Assembly: GCA_964586145.1 (NCBI GenBank)
Contig: CAZPHH010000001.1
Span: forward strand, 53,944 to 117,943
Length of the DNA stretch: 64,000 nt
Source: JAFGJQ01 sp964586145
Lineage (GTDB): Bacteria; Planctomycetota; Phycisphaerae; UBA1845
Direction of reading: 5' to 3'
Position 1 is the stretch's first letter. Every line of letters begins with the position of its first letter. Below are positions 35,518 to 44,690 of the stretch, in pieces. The notes beneath the pieces are model-generated. The model made no database searches and was not told the DNA's origin. It was given only the letters and a program-made list of their open reading frames with translations. A program made the position numbers and the translations under genes.

Positions 35518-35822
35518 GCGGTTCTCCCGAATGAGCGTCGGCGAATCCCATGCGCCCGGTCCGGGTCGGCCCGTCCGTGCGGAACGAACGAACCCGCGCT
35601 CTTCCTCGCCCGGCGCATACACAATACCCCATTATTTATTCTAGGCGAATTCTCGCCTCCCGACAACCCGCTCAGACGAGGGTTGCTGCGCAGCGGCGGC
35701 TTCTCGCGTGAGCCCGGCTTCTTCTATGGGACTGGAATGCGCCGATCTTTTTGCGTCAGGCGTCGAGAGGCGGCCGGTCCCGGGCGTAAGGCGCTCCGTC
35801 GCTTCGGTCGCGGTCGCGACAC

Positions 35823-37178
35823 TCAATGCGCCGGCCGAACGAGTCGAACGTGGATCGCGCAGAGAATCACCGCCACCAGCGCCAGGCAGGCCGGGGTCAC
35901 GTCCGGCACATGCAGGGCCAGGCCGGTTCGCAACCACGCGGACAGCAGCGCCACGGCAGCCACCAACGCCGTCACGAGCCCCCATCGCACCGTGCCCGCC
36001 GCCGACCAGGACAGCAGCGCCAACGTGGCGCCCAGCAGAGCGTATGCAAGCACCGTCCCCGTCATCACGCCCACCGCCTCCACAAACGGCAGGGCAAACA
36101 ACGCGGCGAACGGCACGCAAGACCCATCCGCCGGCCCGCCGTGCAGCGCAGGCAGCAGCCCGGAGGCCGCGTGCCACGCGACCTGAACCCCAACCACAAC
36201 CGTCAGCGCCGCCGACAGCACGTTCACCGGCCGGCACGTCCGCCGGTCACGCCCGTCCCAGGCGTCATAGGCTAACGCCGCCAGCCACGCACCGGCCGCT
36301 CCCGCGACGATGGCGGTACAGACGTCCAGCGTGCTGAACGCCCGCGACCGCAGAAAGAGTTGCAGCACCTCGACCAGAACGGCCACCAGGGCCGCGTGGC
36401 CGACGCCCGCGGCGAGTGCCGTGTTGCCGTCTCGGCTGAGTGCCCGCTGGGACAGGGCATGCACCGCCGCCAGCAGGCAGAAGAGCCCGCCCAGGCTCAG
36501 CGTGCTCAGCAGTGCGGCGTAGGGATTCAGCAGGCCCACCGCGTGCGGTGGCGTGTATCGCTCGGCGATCGGCCACCACTGCGACGCCAGCAGCGACGTG
36601 CGGAACTCCGCGCCACTGCGGACGAAGTCAAACGGCGCCAGCCCGTGCAGCAGAACCCCTGCGGTCAACACGAGCGACGCGGCAGCCAGCGGGCAGCGAC
36701 GGCACGACCGCCGCACGGCGCCGGTCAGGCTTTCGGCCGCCTGCCCGACGACGGGTGCGATCAGAGCGCCCGCCAGCCCGCCGATCGTGTTGAGCAGCAC
36801 GTCCGTCCACGACGCCCATCGCGCCGCGGAAAAAACCTGAAGGGTCTCGATGCCCAGGCTCAAGCCGGCCGCTCCCGCGGCGGCGGCAAGGATGGCCCAG
36901 CTTCGGCGGTGCAGCCACCGGCTCAACCCTCCGAACAGCGTGAAGCCGACCGGCAGGTAGACCAGCAGGTTCACCACGAGGTCTTCGAGCGTGGGCGGCG
37001 CCCAGGCCAGCCTCGACGCGGCGTGCGATTGGAACTGAAACGGCGTGAGTGAGCCCGCCAGCACCAGCAGCGTCGCCACGGCGCCGAGGACAACGGCCTC
37101 GGTCTGCACCACCGGCGCCGCGGTCGTCGCCACGGAGCGGCGGGGGACACGGATCGGCTGCTCGAATCGAGGGGCCAC
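35823..37178 (-). CDS. Integral membrane protein with two tandem VanZ-like domains
   Basis: About 451 residues if translation begins at the GTG at 37178 (VAPRFEQPIRVPRR); no ATG is near and the start is uncertain. Many hydrophobic helices are visible. The first VanZ-like unit has SLTPFQF, DLVVNLLVYLPVGFTLFGG and GLSLGIETLQVF...SWTDVLLNTIGG; the second has GLAPFDFV, LVEVLQLFLRSRAFSTLDVC and AGAAGAWLAALAY. VanZ-like proteins are of mostly unknown function (one gives low teicoplanin resistance). A duplication in one chain is uncommon. Confidence 0.72.
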   Translation of the reverse strand: MAPRFEQPIRVPRRSVATTAAPVVQTEAVVLGAVATLLVLAGSLTPFQFQSHAASRLAWAPPTLEDLVVNLLVYLPVGFTLFGGLSRWLHRRSWAILAAAAGAAGLSLGIETLQVFSAARWASWTDVLLNTIGGLAGALIAPVVGQAAESLTGAVRRSCRRCPLAAASLVLTAGVLLHGLAPFDFVRSGAEFRTSLLASQWWPIAERYTPPHAVGLLNPYAALLSTLSLGGLFCLLAAVHALSQRALSRDGNTALAAGVGHAALVAVLVEVLQLFLRSRAFSTLDVCTAIVAGAAGAWLAALAYDAWDGRDRRTCRPVNVLSAALTVVVGVQVAWHAASGLLPALHGGPADGSCVPFAALFALPFVEAVGVMTGTVLAYALLGATLALLSWSAAGTVRWGLVTALVAAVALLSAWLRTGLALHVPDVTPACLALVAVILCAIHVRLVRPAH

Positions 37179-37572
37179 CGGCTTCTTCCACCTCCTCGCG
37201 ACAGCCAACCGGCTGTCACCCCCGGAGTACCGGCAAGGCGCCCACCACCGACCCCGCCGTCGACCGCCGCCGCCCGGCCGCCGCCCGGTGTCGATAATGT
37301 GCGGCTTCGCGCGCCGCTGCGGGCGGACGCAGCGCCGCCCACGTCCGAAGAACGGACGCGAGCCGGTTCCCGGACGCGCCGTCAAGCGCTGCCGAATCTG
37401 CCGGCCATGTTGCCCGCAGGCAACATTCCCGTCGCCAAAGCATCTTGTGAAACCGGCATTCGCGTCGCCGGGGGTCTGGAGCGAACGCGCGCCGGCAGCA
37501 CGAAGGCCTGGCGCGGGCTGCGCCGGAAACTCCGGCGGCGGACGAGTTCAATGCGAGAAGGGGAGGCCGCGT
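37179..37572. other. 394-bp spacer with two small hairpins
   Basis: No convincing gene is here. It holds two short perfect hairpins: GACAGCC-AACC-GGCTGTC at 37200-37217, just before the VanZ start, and ATGTTGCC-CGCA-GGCAACAT at 37407-37426. The second could stop transcription from ilvE on the minus strand, though no U-tract follows. Confidence 0.5.
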
Positions 37573-38610
37573 TCAACCGCATTCCGGTACGCGGCGAACC
37601 CAGCCGTGGGGGTCCGGGGCGTCGCCACACTGGATGGCGGTCAGACGCTGGTATAGGTCCGTGCAGACCGGGCCCGGCCGGCCGTCCTGGGAATAGACCA
37701 CGACGCGATCCCGATACGTGATGGACTTGACGGGCGTGATCACCGCGGCCGTTCCGCAGCAGCCCGCCTCGGCGAACTCGAAGAGTTCCTCGACATCCAC
37801 GGGCCGGCGGACGGGGCGCAGCCCCATGTCGTCGGCCAGCGTAATCAGTGACTTGTTGGTGATGGACGGCAGAATCGACTCGCTGTCGGGCGTGACGTAC
37901 TGCCGGTCGCGGGTGATGCCGAAGAAGTTGGCGGGCCCGGCCTCGTCGATGAATTGCTTGGCGCGCGGATCGAGATAGAGTGCGTCCGCGTAACCCTTCT
38001 GCCTGGCCCGTGTGCTGGCCTTCATGCCCGCCGCGTAGTTGCCGCCGACCTTGACGTGGCCGACGCCCCGAGGCGCCGCCCGGTCCAGTTCCTCCTCCAC
38101 AAGCAGGTCCACGGGGGTGAACCCCGTCTTGAAATACGGCCCAACCGGCGCCACGAAGACCACGAAGAGGTAGTCGACGGAAGGACGCAGGGCCATGGCG
38201 CCGGTGGTGCCCAGCACCAGCGGACGGATGTACAGCGTGCCCCCGATGCCGTACGGCGGTACAAACCGGCGATTCGCATCCACCACGCGGAACACGGCGT
38301 GGATGAACATCTCCTCCGGCACGGGCTGCATCATGATGCGCTCGCACGAGCGGATTAGGCGGCGGGCATTCTCCTCGATGCGGAAGACGACGACGTCACC
38401 CGACTTCGTCTCGTAGGCCTTCAACCCCTCGAAGCATTCCTGCCCGTAGTGCAGGCAGGTGGCGCCGATGTGCAGCGGGATGATATCATCCGAAACCAGC
38501 ACGCCCTCGTCCCACTTTCCGTCGCGAAACGTGAAGCGGATGTTAACGTCGGTTGGGCGCCAGCCGAAGCCGAGGTTCTTCCAATCCAGGTCTGCCTTTG
38601 CTGTTGCCAT
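37573..38610 (-). CDS. ilvE: Branched-chain amino acid aminotransferase
   Basis: 345 residues from ATG 38610 with AGGAG eight to nine bases upstream. Fold-type IV PLP enzyme features: LHYGQECFEGLKAYET, YIRPLVLGT, GHVKVGGNYAAGM with the PLP-binding Lys, EAGPANFFG, and CCGTAAVITPVKSI. The length and motifs are of the BCAT type II branch (LDWKNLGFGW start). It makes leucine, isoleucine and valine from their 2-oxo acids. Confidence 0.94.
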   Translation of the reverse strand: MATAKADLDWKNLGFGWRPTDVNIRFTFRDGKWDEGVLVSDDIIPLHIGATCLHYGQECFEGLKAYETKSGDVVVFRIEENARRLIRSCERIMMQPVPEEMFIHAVFRVVDANRRFVPPYGIGGTLYIRPLVLGTTGAMALRPSVDYLFVVFVAPVGPYFKTGFTPVDLLVEEELDRAAPRGVGHVKVGGNYAAGMKASTRARQKGYADALYLDPRAKQFIDEAGPANFFGITRDRQYVTPDSESILPSITNKSLITLADDMGLRPVRRPVDVEELFEFAEAGCCGTAAVITPVKSITYRDRVVVYSQDGRPGPVCTDLYQRLTAIQCGDAPDPHGWVRRVPECG

Positions 38611-39140
38611 TCGGAGGTCTCCTTTCGCACGGTCCGCAAACCACGGATTATACCAGCCGGACGGCGGCGGCCCAAGACGGCAGGACCCGCTCCGAGCGGG
38701 TTGGATGCGTGACACCTCTGGCGCGAAGCCAACTCGCCCCGAATGGGGCGCCGGATCGTAGCCACGGGTGGAGTCTCGGCTTGCCGAGACGGAACCCGTG
38801 GACCTCGGTGCCCAGCCCGCACCGCCCCGGCAGGGGCGGCGGAAGTGCGTGCAAGGCAATCTCCTCCGCCCCTGCCGGGGCGGAGTCTGAGTTGCGTGAC
38901 GCGTTCCACGGGTTTCGTTCGCCTTCGGCGAACTTGCACCCGTGGCTACGATCCGACGCCCCTGCCGGGGCTGGAACGCTCCGCCGGAAGTGTCACGGAC
39001 CGTGGAGGATTGCCCGGCCTGGGGAGATCGCTACACTGTGCGGGCAAGGGTCTGGACATGCCACGTGGCGTGCTCGACGGGGGCGAAGCGCGGGCCGCCC
39101 GCCGCCGTCACGAACGTCGGATACAGGGAGGAGCGATATC
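38611..39140. other. 530-bp repeat-rich spacer
   Basis: No gene is supported. The spacer has at least six short GC-rich hairpins, including CCCGCTC-C-GAGCGGG (38686-38700) and CTCCGCCCC-TGCC-GGGGCGGAG (38864-38885), and the inverted-repeat element listed separately. Confidence 0.7.
38745..38962. repeat. 218-bp inverted-repeat element (MITE-like) with nested hairpins
   Basis: The left arm 38745-38770 and right arm 38937-38962 are 26-bp inverted copies with one mismatch; their shared core is GGATCGTAGCCACGGGTG. Inside, each arm is the outer stem of a smaller hairpin: CCACGGGT...ACCCGTGG around GTCTCGGC-TT-GCCGAGAC (38762-38801), and the same outer stem around GTTCGCC-TTC-GGCGAAC near the right end. 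Two further GC hairpins (38822-38839, 38864-38885) sit between. No coding capacity. It looks like a non-autonomous mobile or REP-like composite. Confidence 0.7.
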
Positions 39141-39707
39141 ATGCGTCGATCCGTGCGAGTTGTTGGGCTGACGATGGTGGTTGGCGTGGTCCTGGCATCC
39201 GGCGGCTGCATGGGGCGGCTGATCGGCGAAGGCGCCGAAGGCGCGATGGGGCCCAAGGGAGAGTATTTTGAGGAGAAACCCGTCGCGGCCGCCAAGGAAG
39301 GCAAGGGGCTGGAAGCGTATCAGCGTTTTGAGCTTGGCGAGGTGAAAAATGATTTCGGCCGGAACGTGCCGCCGGCGTTTCTGCGTGAATTCCCGGGCAA
39401 GTTCGCGGAACAACTGGCCAAGTCGGAACTGCCCAAGGCCGTGGCGGGCAAGACGGCCGTGTTCCACGTGAGCATCCTGCACTACGAAACGGCGGACCTG
39501 ACGGACCACGTGCTCGGTCCGCTGGAGCAGGTGATTGCGAAGGTGCAGCTCGTCGACAAGGACACGGGCGACGTGATCGCATTCGGCAACGCCCTGGGGC
39601 GGACGGGCAAGACCGTCGGCATGGGCACCGGAACCAAAGCCGAGGGCCTGGCCAAAGCGCTGATCAAGTGGGCCTCTGACTACTACACGAAACCCAAAAC
39701 GCAGTGA
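39141..39707 (+). CDS. Lipoprotein of unknown function
   Basis: 188 residues with a strong Shine-Dalgarno (GGGAGGAGCG) and lipobox (GVVLASGGCMG). The mature part is about 165 residues: a conserved-looking FELGEVKNDFG, then VFHVSILHYETADL, IAKVQLVDKDTGDVIAFGNALGRTG and a last helix. The layout resembles small envelope lipoproteins of the DUF4410 kind, but I am not sure of the family. It is flanked by the 218-bp repeat element and by polX on the other strand. Confidence 0.78.
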   Translation: MRRSVRVVGLTMVVGVVLASGGCMGRLIGEGAEGAMGPKGEYFEEKPVAAAKEGKGLEAYQRFELGEVKNDFGRNVPPAFLREFPGKFAEQLAKSELPKAVAGKTAVFHVSILHYETADLTDHVLGPLEQVIAKVQLVDKDTGDVIAFGNALGRTGKTVGMGTGTKAEGLAKALIKWASDYYTKPKTQ

Positions 39708-39729
39708 GCGCCGACCCCTCGCGGGCGGC

Positions 39730-41454
39730 CTATGCCCGTTTGGCCGCCAGCCATTGGCGGAAGTCTCGAAGTGGACGGGTGTTGACGATGGTGCTTTTGG
39801 CGGCCCGGCCGCGGCGGGCGGTGGTGACGCCATAATGCACCGTGCTCAGACCGCCCGTGCTGTGCGCGTCGGTGCAGATGGCCAGCATGGCCCCCGCGTC
39901 GATCGCCTGCCGGGTGTGTACGTCCTTGAGGTCCAGCCGCTGCCAGGAGGCGTTCACTTCCAGGGCCGTGCCCGTCTCGGCCGCGGCTTTCACCACGGCG
40001 GCCATGTCGAGTTCCATCGGCCGGCGCTGGCCCAGCAGCCGGCCGGTGGGGTGCCCGATGACGTTCACGTAGGGGCTCTCCATGGCCGCCAGCGTGCGGC
40101 GGGTGGGTGAGCTCTTGCCGCCCTGCATTCCGGAATGCACGCTGGCCACCACCAGGTCGCATTCCTTCAGGATGGCATCGGGGTAGTCCAACGAGCCGTC
40201 CGCCAGAATGTCCACCTCGCACCCGACCAGCAGCGTAAAGCCCTTGAGCTTTTTGCCCGCCGCCCGGATCTCCTCGATGTGCTGTTCCATCCGCTGGATG
40301 GACAGCCCGTTGGCGATCGCGCTGCTCTTGGAGTGATCGGTGATGGCCAGGTACTCATACCCCAGCGCCTTCGCCGCCTCGGCCATTTCCCGGATGGTGG
40401 CGGTGCCGTCGCTGGCCGTCGTGTGTACGTGCAGATCGCCGCGGATGTCGTCCAGGCTCACCAGGCTCTCCACGCACGACGGGTCCTCGAACTCGCCCCG
40501 GTCCTCGCGCACCTCCGGCGGGAAGAAGGGCAGCCCCAGCCGCTCGTAGATCTCGCCTTCGTGTGCGCCGGCGAGGGGCGTGTCGCCGTCAAACAGCCCG
40601 TACTCATTCAGCCGCCACTTTTTCCGGATGGCCATCTCCCGCAGACGCACGTTGTGCTGCTTGGAGCCAGTGAAGTACTGAAGGGCTGCGCCGAACGACT
40701 CCGCCGGCACGACACGCAAGTCCACCTGCAGCTCCCGCCGGTCGGGCAGCTCGATGGTCACCGACCCCTTCGTCTCGCCGGCGGCCAGCACCCGCTTGAC
40801 GCCCTTGGCCTGGGTAAAGATCTCGATCACGGCCGGACCGTCCTTCGCTTCGCAGAGAATGTCCACGTCGCCGATGGTCTCCGCGCCGCGGCGCAGCGAC
40901 CCCGCCAGGGCCACCCGCTGGACGCCCCTGATCTTCTTCACCTCGTCGGCCAGGCGGTCGGCCACCGGCCGGGCGACGCCCAGCGGCGTGCGCTCGCTTG
41001 ACGTCTCCAGGAACGTGATGCCGTCGGCGATCTTCTTCACGCTTGTCTCGCCGAAGCCGGCCAGTTGGGCCAGCTCGCCCGACGCGATGACCCGCTTGAG
41101 GTCGTCGAGGCTGCCCACGTTCAACTCGCGGTGGACGGCGGCCACCTTTTTCGGACCCATGCCGGGGATGGAAAGCAGAGCGGGCAGGCCGGGCGGGAGC
41201 TGGGACTCCAGCTCCGTCAGCACGTCGATGGCGCCGGTCTTCAGGAACTGCTCGATGCGTTCTGCGGTGCCTTTGCCGACGCCCTGGAGCATGGTGAGTT
41301 CGCCACGGGCGGCCAGATCGGCGATATCTTCGGCCAAGGCGTCGAGCGTGCGAGCCACGCGCCGATACGAGTTGATGCGGAACCGGTCGCCGCCGGTGAT
41401 TTCCAGCAGGTCGGCGATGCGTTCGAAGGCCCGGGTCAGTTCGGTGTTGACCAT
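39730..41454 (-). CDS. polX: Family X DNA polymerase with PHP exonuclease domain (PolX)
   Basis: 574 residues, the normal bacterial PolX length. Order: N-terminal 8-kDa/HhH domain (LTMLQGVGKGTAERIEQ, IPGMGPKKVAAV), palm/NT domain (VALAGSLRRGAETIGDVDILC with the catalytic Asp pair), thumb, then a PHP domain starting RGDLHVHTTASDGTATI with AITDHS, GCEVDIL, VASVHSG and CTDAHS metal ligands. It fills gaps in base-excision repair and has 3'-5' exonuclease activity in Bacillus and Thermus homologues. Confidence 0.96.
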   Translation of the reverse strand: MVNTELTRAFERIADLLEITGGDRFRINSYRRVARTLDALAEDIADLAARGELTMLQGVGKGTAERIEQFLKTGAIDVLTELESQLPPGLPALLSIPGMGPKKVAAVHRELNVGSLDDLKRVIASGELAQLAGFGETSVKKIADGITFLETSSERTPLGVARPVADRLADEVKKIRGVQRVALAGSLRRGAETIGDVDILCEAKDGPAVIEIFTQAKGVKRVLAAGETKGSVTIELPDRRELQVDLRVVPAESFGAALQYFTGSKQHNVRLREMAIRKKWRLNEYGLFDGDTPLAGAHEGEIYERLGLPFFPPEVREDRGEFEDPSCVESLVSLDDIRGDLHVHTTASDGTATIREMAEAAKALGYEYLAITDHSKSSAIANGLSIQRMEQHIEEIRAAGKKLKGFTLLVGCEVDILADGSLDYPDAILKECDLVVASVHSGMQGGKSSPTRRTLAAMESPYVNVIGHPTGRLLGQRRPMELDMAAVVKAAAETGTALEVNASWQRLDLKDVHTRQAIDAGAMLAICTDAHSTGGLSTVHYGVTTARRGRAAKSTIVNTRPLRDFRQWLAAKRA

Positions 41455-41558
41455 CGGCGTGCGCTCCGTTGCGCGGCGTCCTGTGTCGTCCGGATAACCT
41501 TATACCACGAGCCGGGGGAAGAACCAGGGGGGTGTGGGGGCGCGGCGGGGCGCCGCGC

Positions 41559-41795
41559 TCAGGAGACGTTGCGGCACTTGGGGCAGAGGATCAGGTGCCC
41601 GTCGCTGACGTCGTAGCCGGGGACCCAGCCTTCCTGGGCCAGGGTGACGGCCATGGTCTCATTGTCGGTGGAGGGGAAGAACCAGATCTGCTCATCGCAG
41701 CGATCGCAGCGGACGGCCCGAAAAAAGCGAGTGCGAACCATGGTCAGAAACTCGGAAGCCCGTTCGTGTACGTTATCGCCCGTCAGCAGTACCAT
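41559..41795 (-). CDS. Small zinc-ribbon protein, unknown function
   Basis: 78 residues. Two CxxC pairs, CDRCDE (about residue 30) and LCPKCRN near the C-terminus, can hold a zinc. Between them is WFFPSTDNETMAVTLAQEGW. An internal ATG (MVRTRFFRAVRCDRC) is an alternative start; neither has a good Shine-Dalgarno. No DNA-binding or enzyme motif is recognised. It stands alone, 104 bp from polX on the same strand. Confidence 0.6.
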   Translation of the reverse strand: MVLLTGDNVHERASEFLTMVRTRFFRAVRCDRCDEQIWFFPSTDNETMAVTLAQEGWVPGYDVSDGHLILCPKCRNVS

Positions 41796-42129
41796 GAGTG
41801 ACGTCCATTCATCCGTTATGACTGTGACTCTTTCCTCATACAGGAAACTTCCAATTCGTACCCGGGAGGTGTCAAACCGGTTTCACCTTTTTTGCCGGTA
41901 TTTTCGTTTCGGGGTGCCAACTCGCTGTCGCTTGCAGACCCCGCCGGGGGGCTGCCACAAACCGCGCCCGCGCATCTGCTGTCGCGGCAAGGAGTTGAGG
42001 GCCATGCCGGGATGAAGCGATCCCGAGCGTCCGTCCGGCCACCGCACGCCTCCCCTTCTCCGCACCCCACGCACGCCAGGGACCGACCGCGTCAGGCCAG
42101 TCCGCAGACCGGCGGCGTCGAGACCATTC
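41796..42129. other. 334-bp spacer, nothing recognised
   Basis: Spacer between the small zinc-ribbon gene and the radical SAM gene. TTGACA occurs on the minus strand near 41875 but without a suitable -10. No gene, repeat or RNA is supported. Confidence 0.4.
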
Positions 42130-43053
42130 TTACTCCGGCCTCGCTGCGCGGTAGTAGATGGCCGGGCCGCGGGGCGTTCGGGTGACCAGGCCGCGGTCGA
42201 TCAACACGTCCAGGCACTTCAGCACCTCGTTGCGGTGCAGGCCCAGGGCGGCCGCAACATCCGGATGCGTGCAGGGACGCCGACGCAGCAGCGTCAGGAT
42301 GTCTTCGTTGTTTGCGCCCAGGCCCGCATCGGGAGCGGGATGGTCGAAATCCGCGATCACCTCGGCGGCGGGTTCAAACAACCCGGCCAGTCGCACCAGT
42401 TGCTCGTGCGGCACCGGCTCCACCAGGGAGTCGGCCGGGGGACGAGTGGCCGTGTTCAATTGAATCCGATCGGGTCGAATGCGCCCGGCGTGCGCGGCAA
42501 TCTTCTTCACGGCCGCCTCGTCGGACGTGTAGCCGGACAGCAGGAGGACCTCCAGCCAGTACCGACCGGCAAACTCCTCGCGAAAGGCGATCAGGCCGTC
42601 CACCATCTGCTCGAAGGAGATCGTGTCGCACGGCCGGTTGACCCGCCGGAACGTCTCCGCATCACCGGCGTCCAGCGAGGGAATGGCCAAGTCTGCCTGG
42701 AGAAGCTCCCGGCGAACTTCGGGCCGCCAGAGCAGCGAGCCGTTCGTGAGCACCGCGATGGGAACGTCCGTGATGGATCGGATCGCCTCGATCCACTCGT
42801 CGAGCCCCGTATGGAGCGTCGGTTCGCCGGAGCCGCTGAACGTGATGTAGTCCGGCCTGGGTTCCAGCTTCCGCCGGATTTCCTCCAGCACCTCGTCCCG
42901 GCACAACCACTCCCGCCGCTCGGCGGTCTTGACCGTGGTGGGACCCAACTGGCAGTAGATGCAGTCAAAGGTGCAGGTTTTGAACGGCACCAGGTCCACG
43001 CCCAGCGAGCGCCCCAGACGGCGCGACGGCACCGGCCCAAAGACATGATTCAT
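42130..43053 (-). CDS. Radical SAM protein (COG0731-like Fe-S oxidoreductase) with C-terminal winged helix
   Basis: 307 residues. The opening VFGPVPSRRLGRSLGVDLVP and the SAM motif CTFDCIYCQLG are the family signature; TFSGSGEPTLH and VLTNGSLL follow. After about residue 240 a winged-helix-like tail is present (LLRRRPCTHPDVAAALGLHRNEVLKCLDVL), a common add-on of this group. Substrate is unknown; such proteins are often called 'radical SAM, wyosine-like' but tRNA modification is not shown here. Confidence 0.88.
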   Translation of the reverse strand: MNHVFGPVPSRRLGRSLGVDLVPFKTCTFDCIYCQLGPTTVKTAERREWLCRDEVLEEIRRKLEPRPDYITFSGSGEPTLHTGLDEWIEAIRSITDVPIAVLTNGSLLWRPEVRRELLQADLAIPSLDAGDAETFRRVNRPCDTISFEQMVDGLIAFREEFAGRYWLEVLLLSGYTSDEAAVKKIAAHAGRIRPDRIQLNTATRPPADSLVEPVPHEQLVRLAGLFEPAAEVIADFDHPAPDAGLGANNEDILTLLRRRPCTHPDVAAALGLHRNEVLKCLDVLIDRGLVTRTPRGPAIYYRAARPE

Positions 43054-43147
43054 GCCCGCACCTCTGCGCCTCAGAATCCGGCGCGGTCCGGCAGCAGAAG
43101 CGGCCCACTTCTCAACGATCGTTCCGAGACGACACCCTACGCGGTCC

Positions 43148-43822
43148 TCACCGTGGACACTTCTTCAGGGTCATGAACCAGTCCAGCACCCGGGTATCGG
43201 CCGTGGGCTTTTCCACGCGTTCCTTGGCGGTGCCGCAGGAGCCCGGCGGCGGGACGATCACCTCGTCACCCGGCTGCCAGTTGGCCGGCGTGGCCACCTT
43301 ATGCTGGTCGGACATCTGCATGGCCATCAGCAGCCGCTTGACCTCCTCCATGTTCCGCCCGTTGCTGAGCGGGTAGTAGAGGATGGCCCGAACCACGGCG
43401 TTGGGGTCAATGATGAACACCGCTCGCACGGCCTGGGTCGTGCTCGCCGCCGGCTGGAGCATGCCGAACGCCCGGGACACGTCCATGGTCAGATCGCTGA
43501 TGACCGGGAAGGTCACCTCGATCTCCTTCATCCCCTTGTATTCAATCCGTTCCCGGATCGTCCGCAGCCACGCAATGTGGCTGTAGGTGCTGTCGATGGA
43601 CAGCCCCAGCAGCCGGCAGTTGAGCTTCTCGAAGTCGCCCTGCATGGCGGCAAAGGTCATGAACTCGGTGGTACAGACGGGTGTAAAGTCGGCCGGGTGG
43701 GAGAAGAAGATCACCCACTTGCCCTTGAAGTCGTCGGGGAAGCAGATCGGTCCCTGCGTCGTTTCCGCCGTGAAGGACGGCGCCTTCTCTCCGATCAGCG
43801 GCAGTCGGTTCTCGCACGTCAT
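43148..43822 (-). CDS. Peroxiredoxin (Prx6/archaeal TPx type)
   Basis: 224 residues from ATG 43822 with GAGGAG upstream. The peroxidatic Cys is in FTPVCTTEF after FFSHPADFTP; later SIDSTYSHIAWLRTI, VRAVFIIDP and the long C-terminal arm (ATPANWQPGDEVIVPPP) are those of the 1-Cys/archaeal branch. The usual late cysteines of the archaeal enzyme are changed (DWFMTLKKC). It reduces peroxides in the cytoplasm. It lies 22 bp after the MBL gene and probably is the last gene of the NifX operon, fitting oxidative protection of Fe-S proteins. Confidence 0.9.
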   Translation of the reverse strand: MTCENRLPLIGEKAPSFTAETTQGPICFPDDFKGKWVIFFSHPADFTPVCTTEFMTFAAMQGDFEKLNCRLLGLSIDSTYSHIAWLRTIRERIEYKGMKEIEVTFPVISDLTMDVSRAFGMLQPAASTTQAVRAVFIIDPNAVVRAILYYPLSNGRNMEEVKRLLMAMQMSDQHKVATPANWQPGDEVIVPPPGSCGTAKERVEKPTADTRVLDWFMTLKKCPR

Positions 43823-43844
43823 TTCTGATCTCCTCAGTGTTCGT

Positions 43845-44690
43845 TCACGGAACATCCAGCCGGGTGCCCGCCGTGCAGTGAAAGCATCGGTCGGGCAACG
43901 CATGGTAGATCGCGGCCATGGCGCGGAGCCCCGTGCAATGGGCCAGACCGATCTTCTCCACGTTCGCGTCCGTCAGCGTGCGGATCGTTTCGTCCAATCG
44001 GCGGTCCGTTGCGGACATCAGGTGCATCCCGCCGAGCACGGCGTGGATGTGGGCCCCTCCGGTCAGGGCCTGGATGTGCTCCAGTGTGTTCACGATCCCG
44101 CTGTGCGCGCAGCCGGCCAGCACCACCAGCCCCTGGTCCGTTTCGATGAACATCGCCTGGTCGTCCGGAAGCGTGTCCGCTTCCGTACAGTCCCGGTCGA
44201 GGTAGAACGCCCCGCCGACATCTTCGAAATCGTTCCGCCGGGGGACGTCGCCGCTGAGCCACACGCCGCCGCCCAAATCCACAGGCCCCCGGTTGGTCAG
44301 AACCAGTTCACCCACCTGCGGCCGCAGCCACTCTGCCGACTCGATTGGAGAGCGAACGGTCTGGATCCGCCCGTTCGGCCGCTGGATGAACCGATCTCGA
44401 AATACGCCGGCGTGGGCATACACCGTTGCCCGTGCGAATTGCGGCAAGGCGTGCGCCAAGCCGCCCGTGTGATCGTAGTGGCCGTGGCTGAGGGCCACGA
44501 TTTCGGCGGCAGACAGATCGACGTTCAGCGCGGCGGCGTTGTGTACCAGGGCCGGTCCCTGCCCTGTGTCGAACAGAATGCGCCGTCCGTTCCTCTCCAC
44601 CCAGACGGCCAGACCGTGCTCGCCGATCAGGTCTCTCTGGCCGGCGGTGTTCTCGACCAGGACGGTTATTCGCGTGGACACACGGGGCAT
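43845..44690 (-). CDS. Metallo-beta-lactamase-fold hydrolase (COG1237 group)
   Basis: 281 residues from ATG 44690. The metal motif is LSHGHYDHTGGL, with LAGCAHSGIVNTLEHI and LGGMHLMSAT, typical of the COG1237 group that includes dihydropterin-RFA-P-synthase-like proteins. It starts inside the 3' end of the thioesterase gene (25-bp overlap), so the two are co-translated. In anaerobes this group often neighbours NifX/MinD-type Fe-S genes, as here. Substrate unknown. Confidence 0.88.
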   Translation of the reverse strand: MPRVSTRITVLVENTAGQRDLIGEHGLAVWVERNGRRILFDTGQGPALVHNAAALNVDLSAAEIVALSHGHYDHTGGLAHALPQFARATVYAHAGVFRDRFIQRPNGRIQTVRSPIESAEWLRPQVGELVLTNRGPVDLGGGVWLSGDVPRRNDFEDVGGAFYLDRDCTEADTLPDDQAMFIETDQGLVVLAGCAHSGIVNTLEHIQALTGGAHIHAVLGGMHLMSATDRRLDETIRTLTDANVEKIGLAHCTGLRAMAAIYHALPDRCFHCTAGTRLDVP

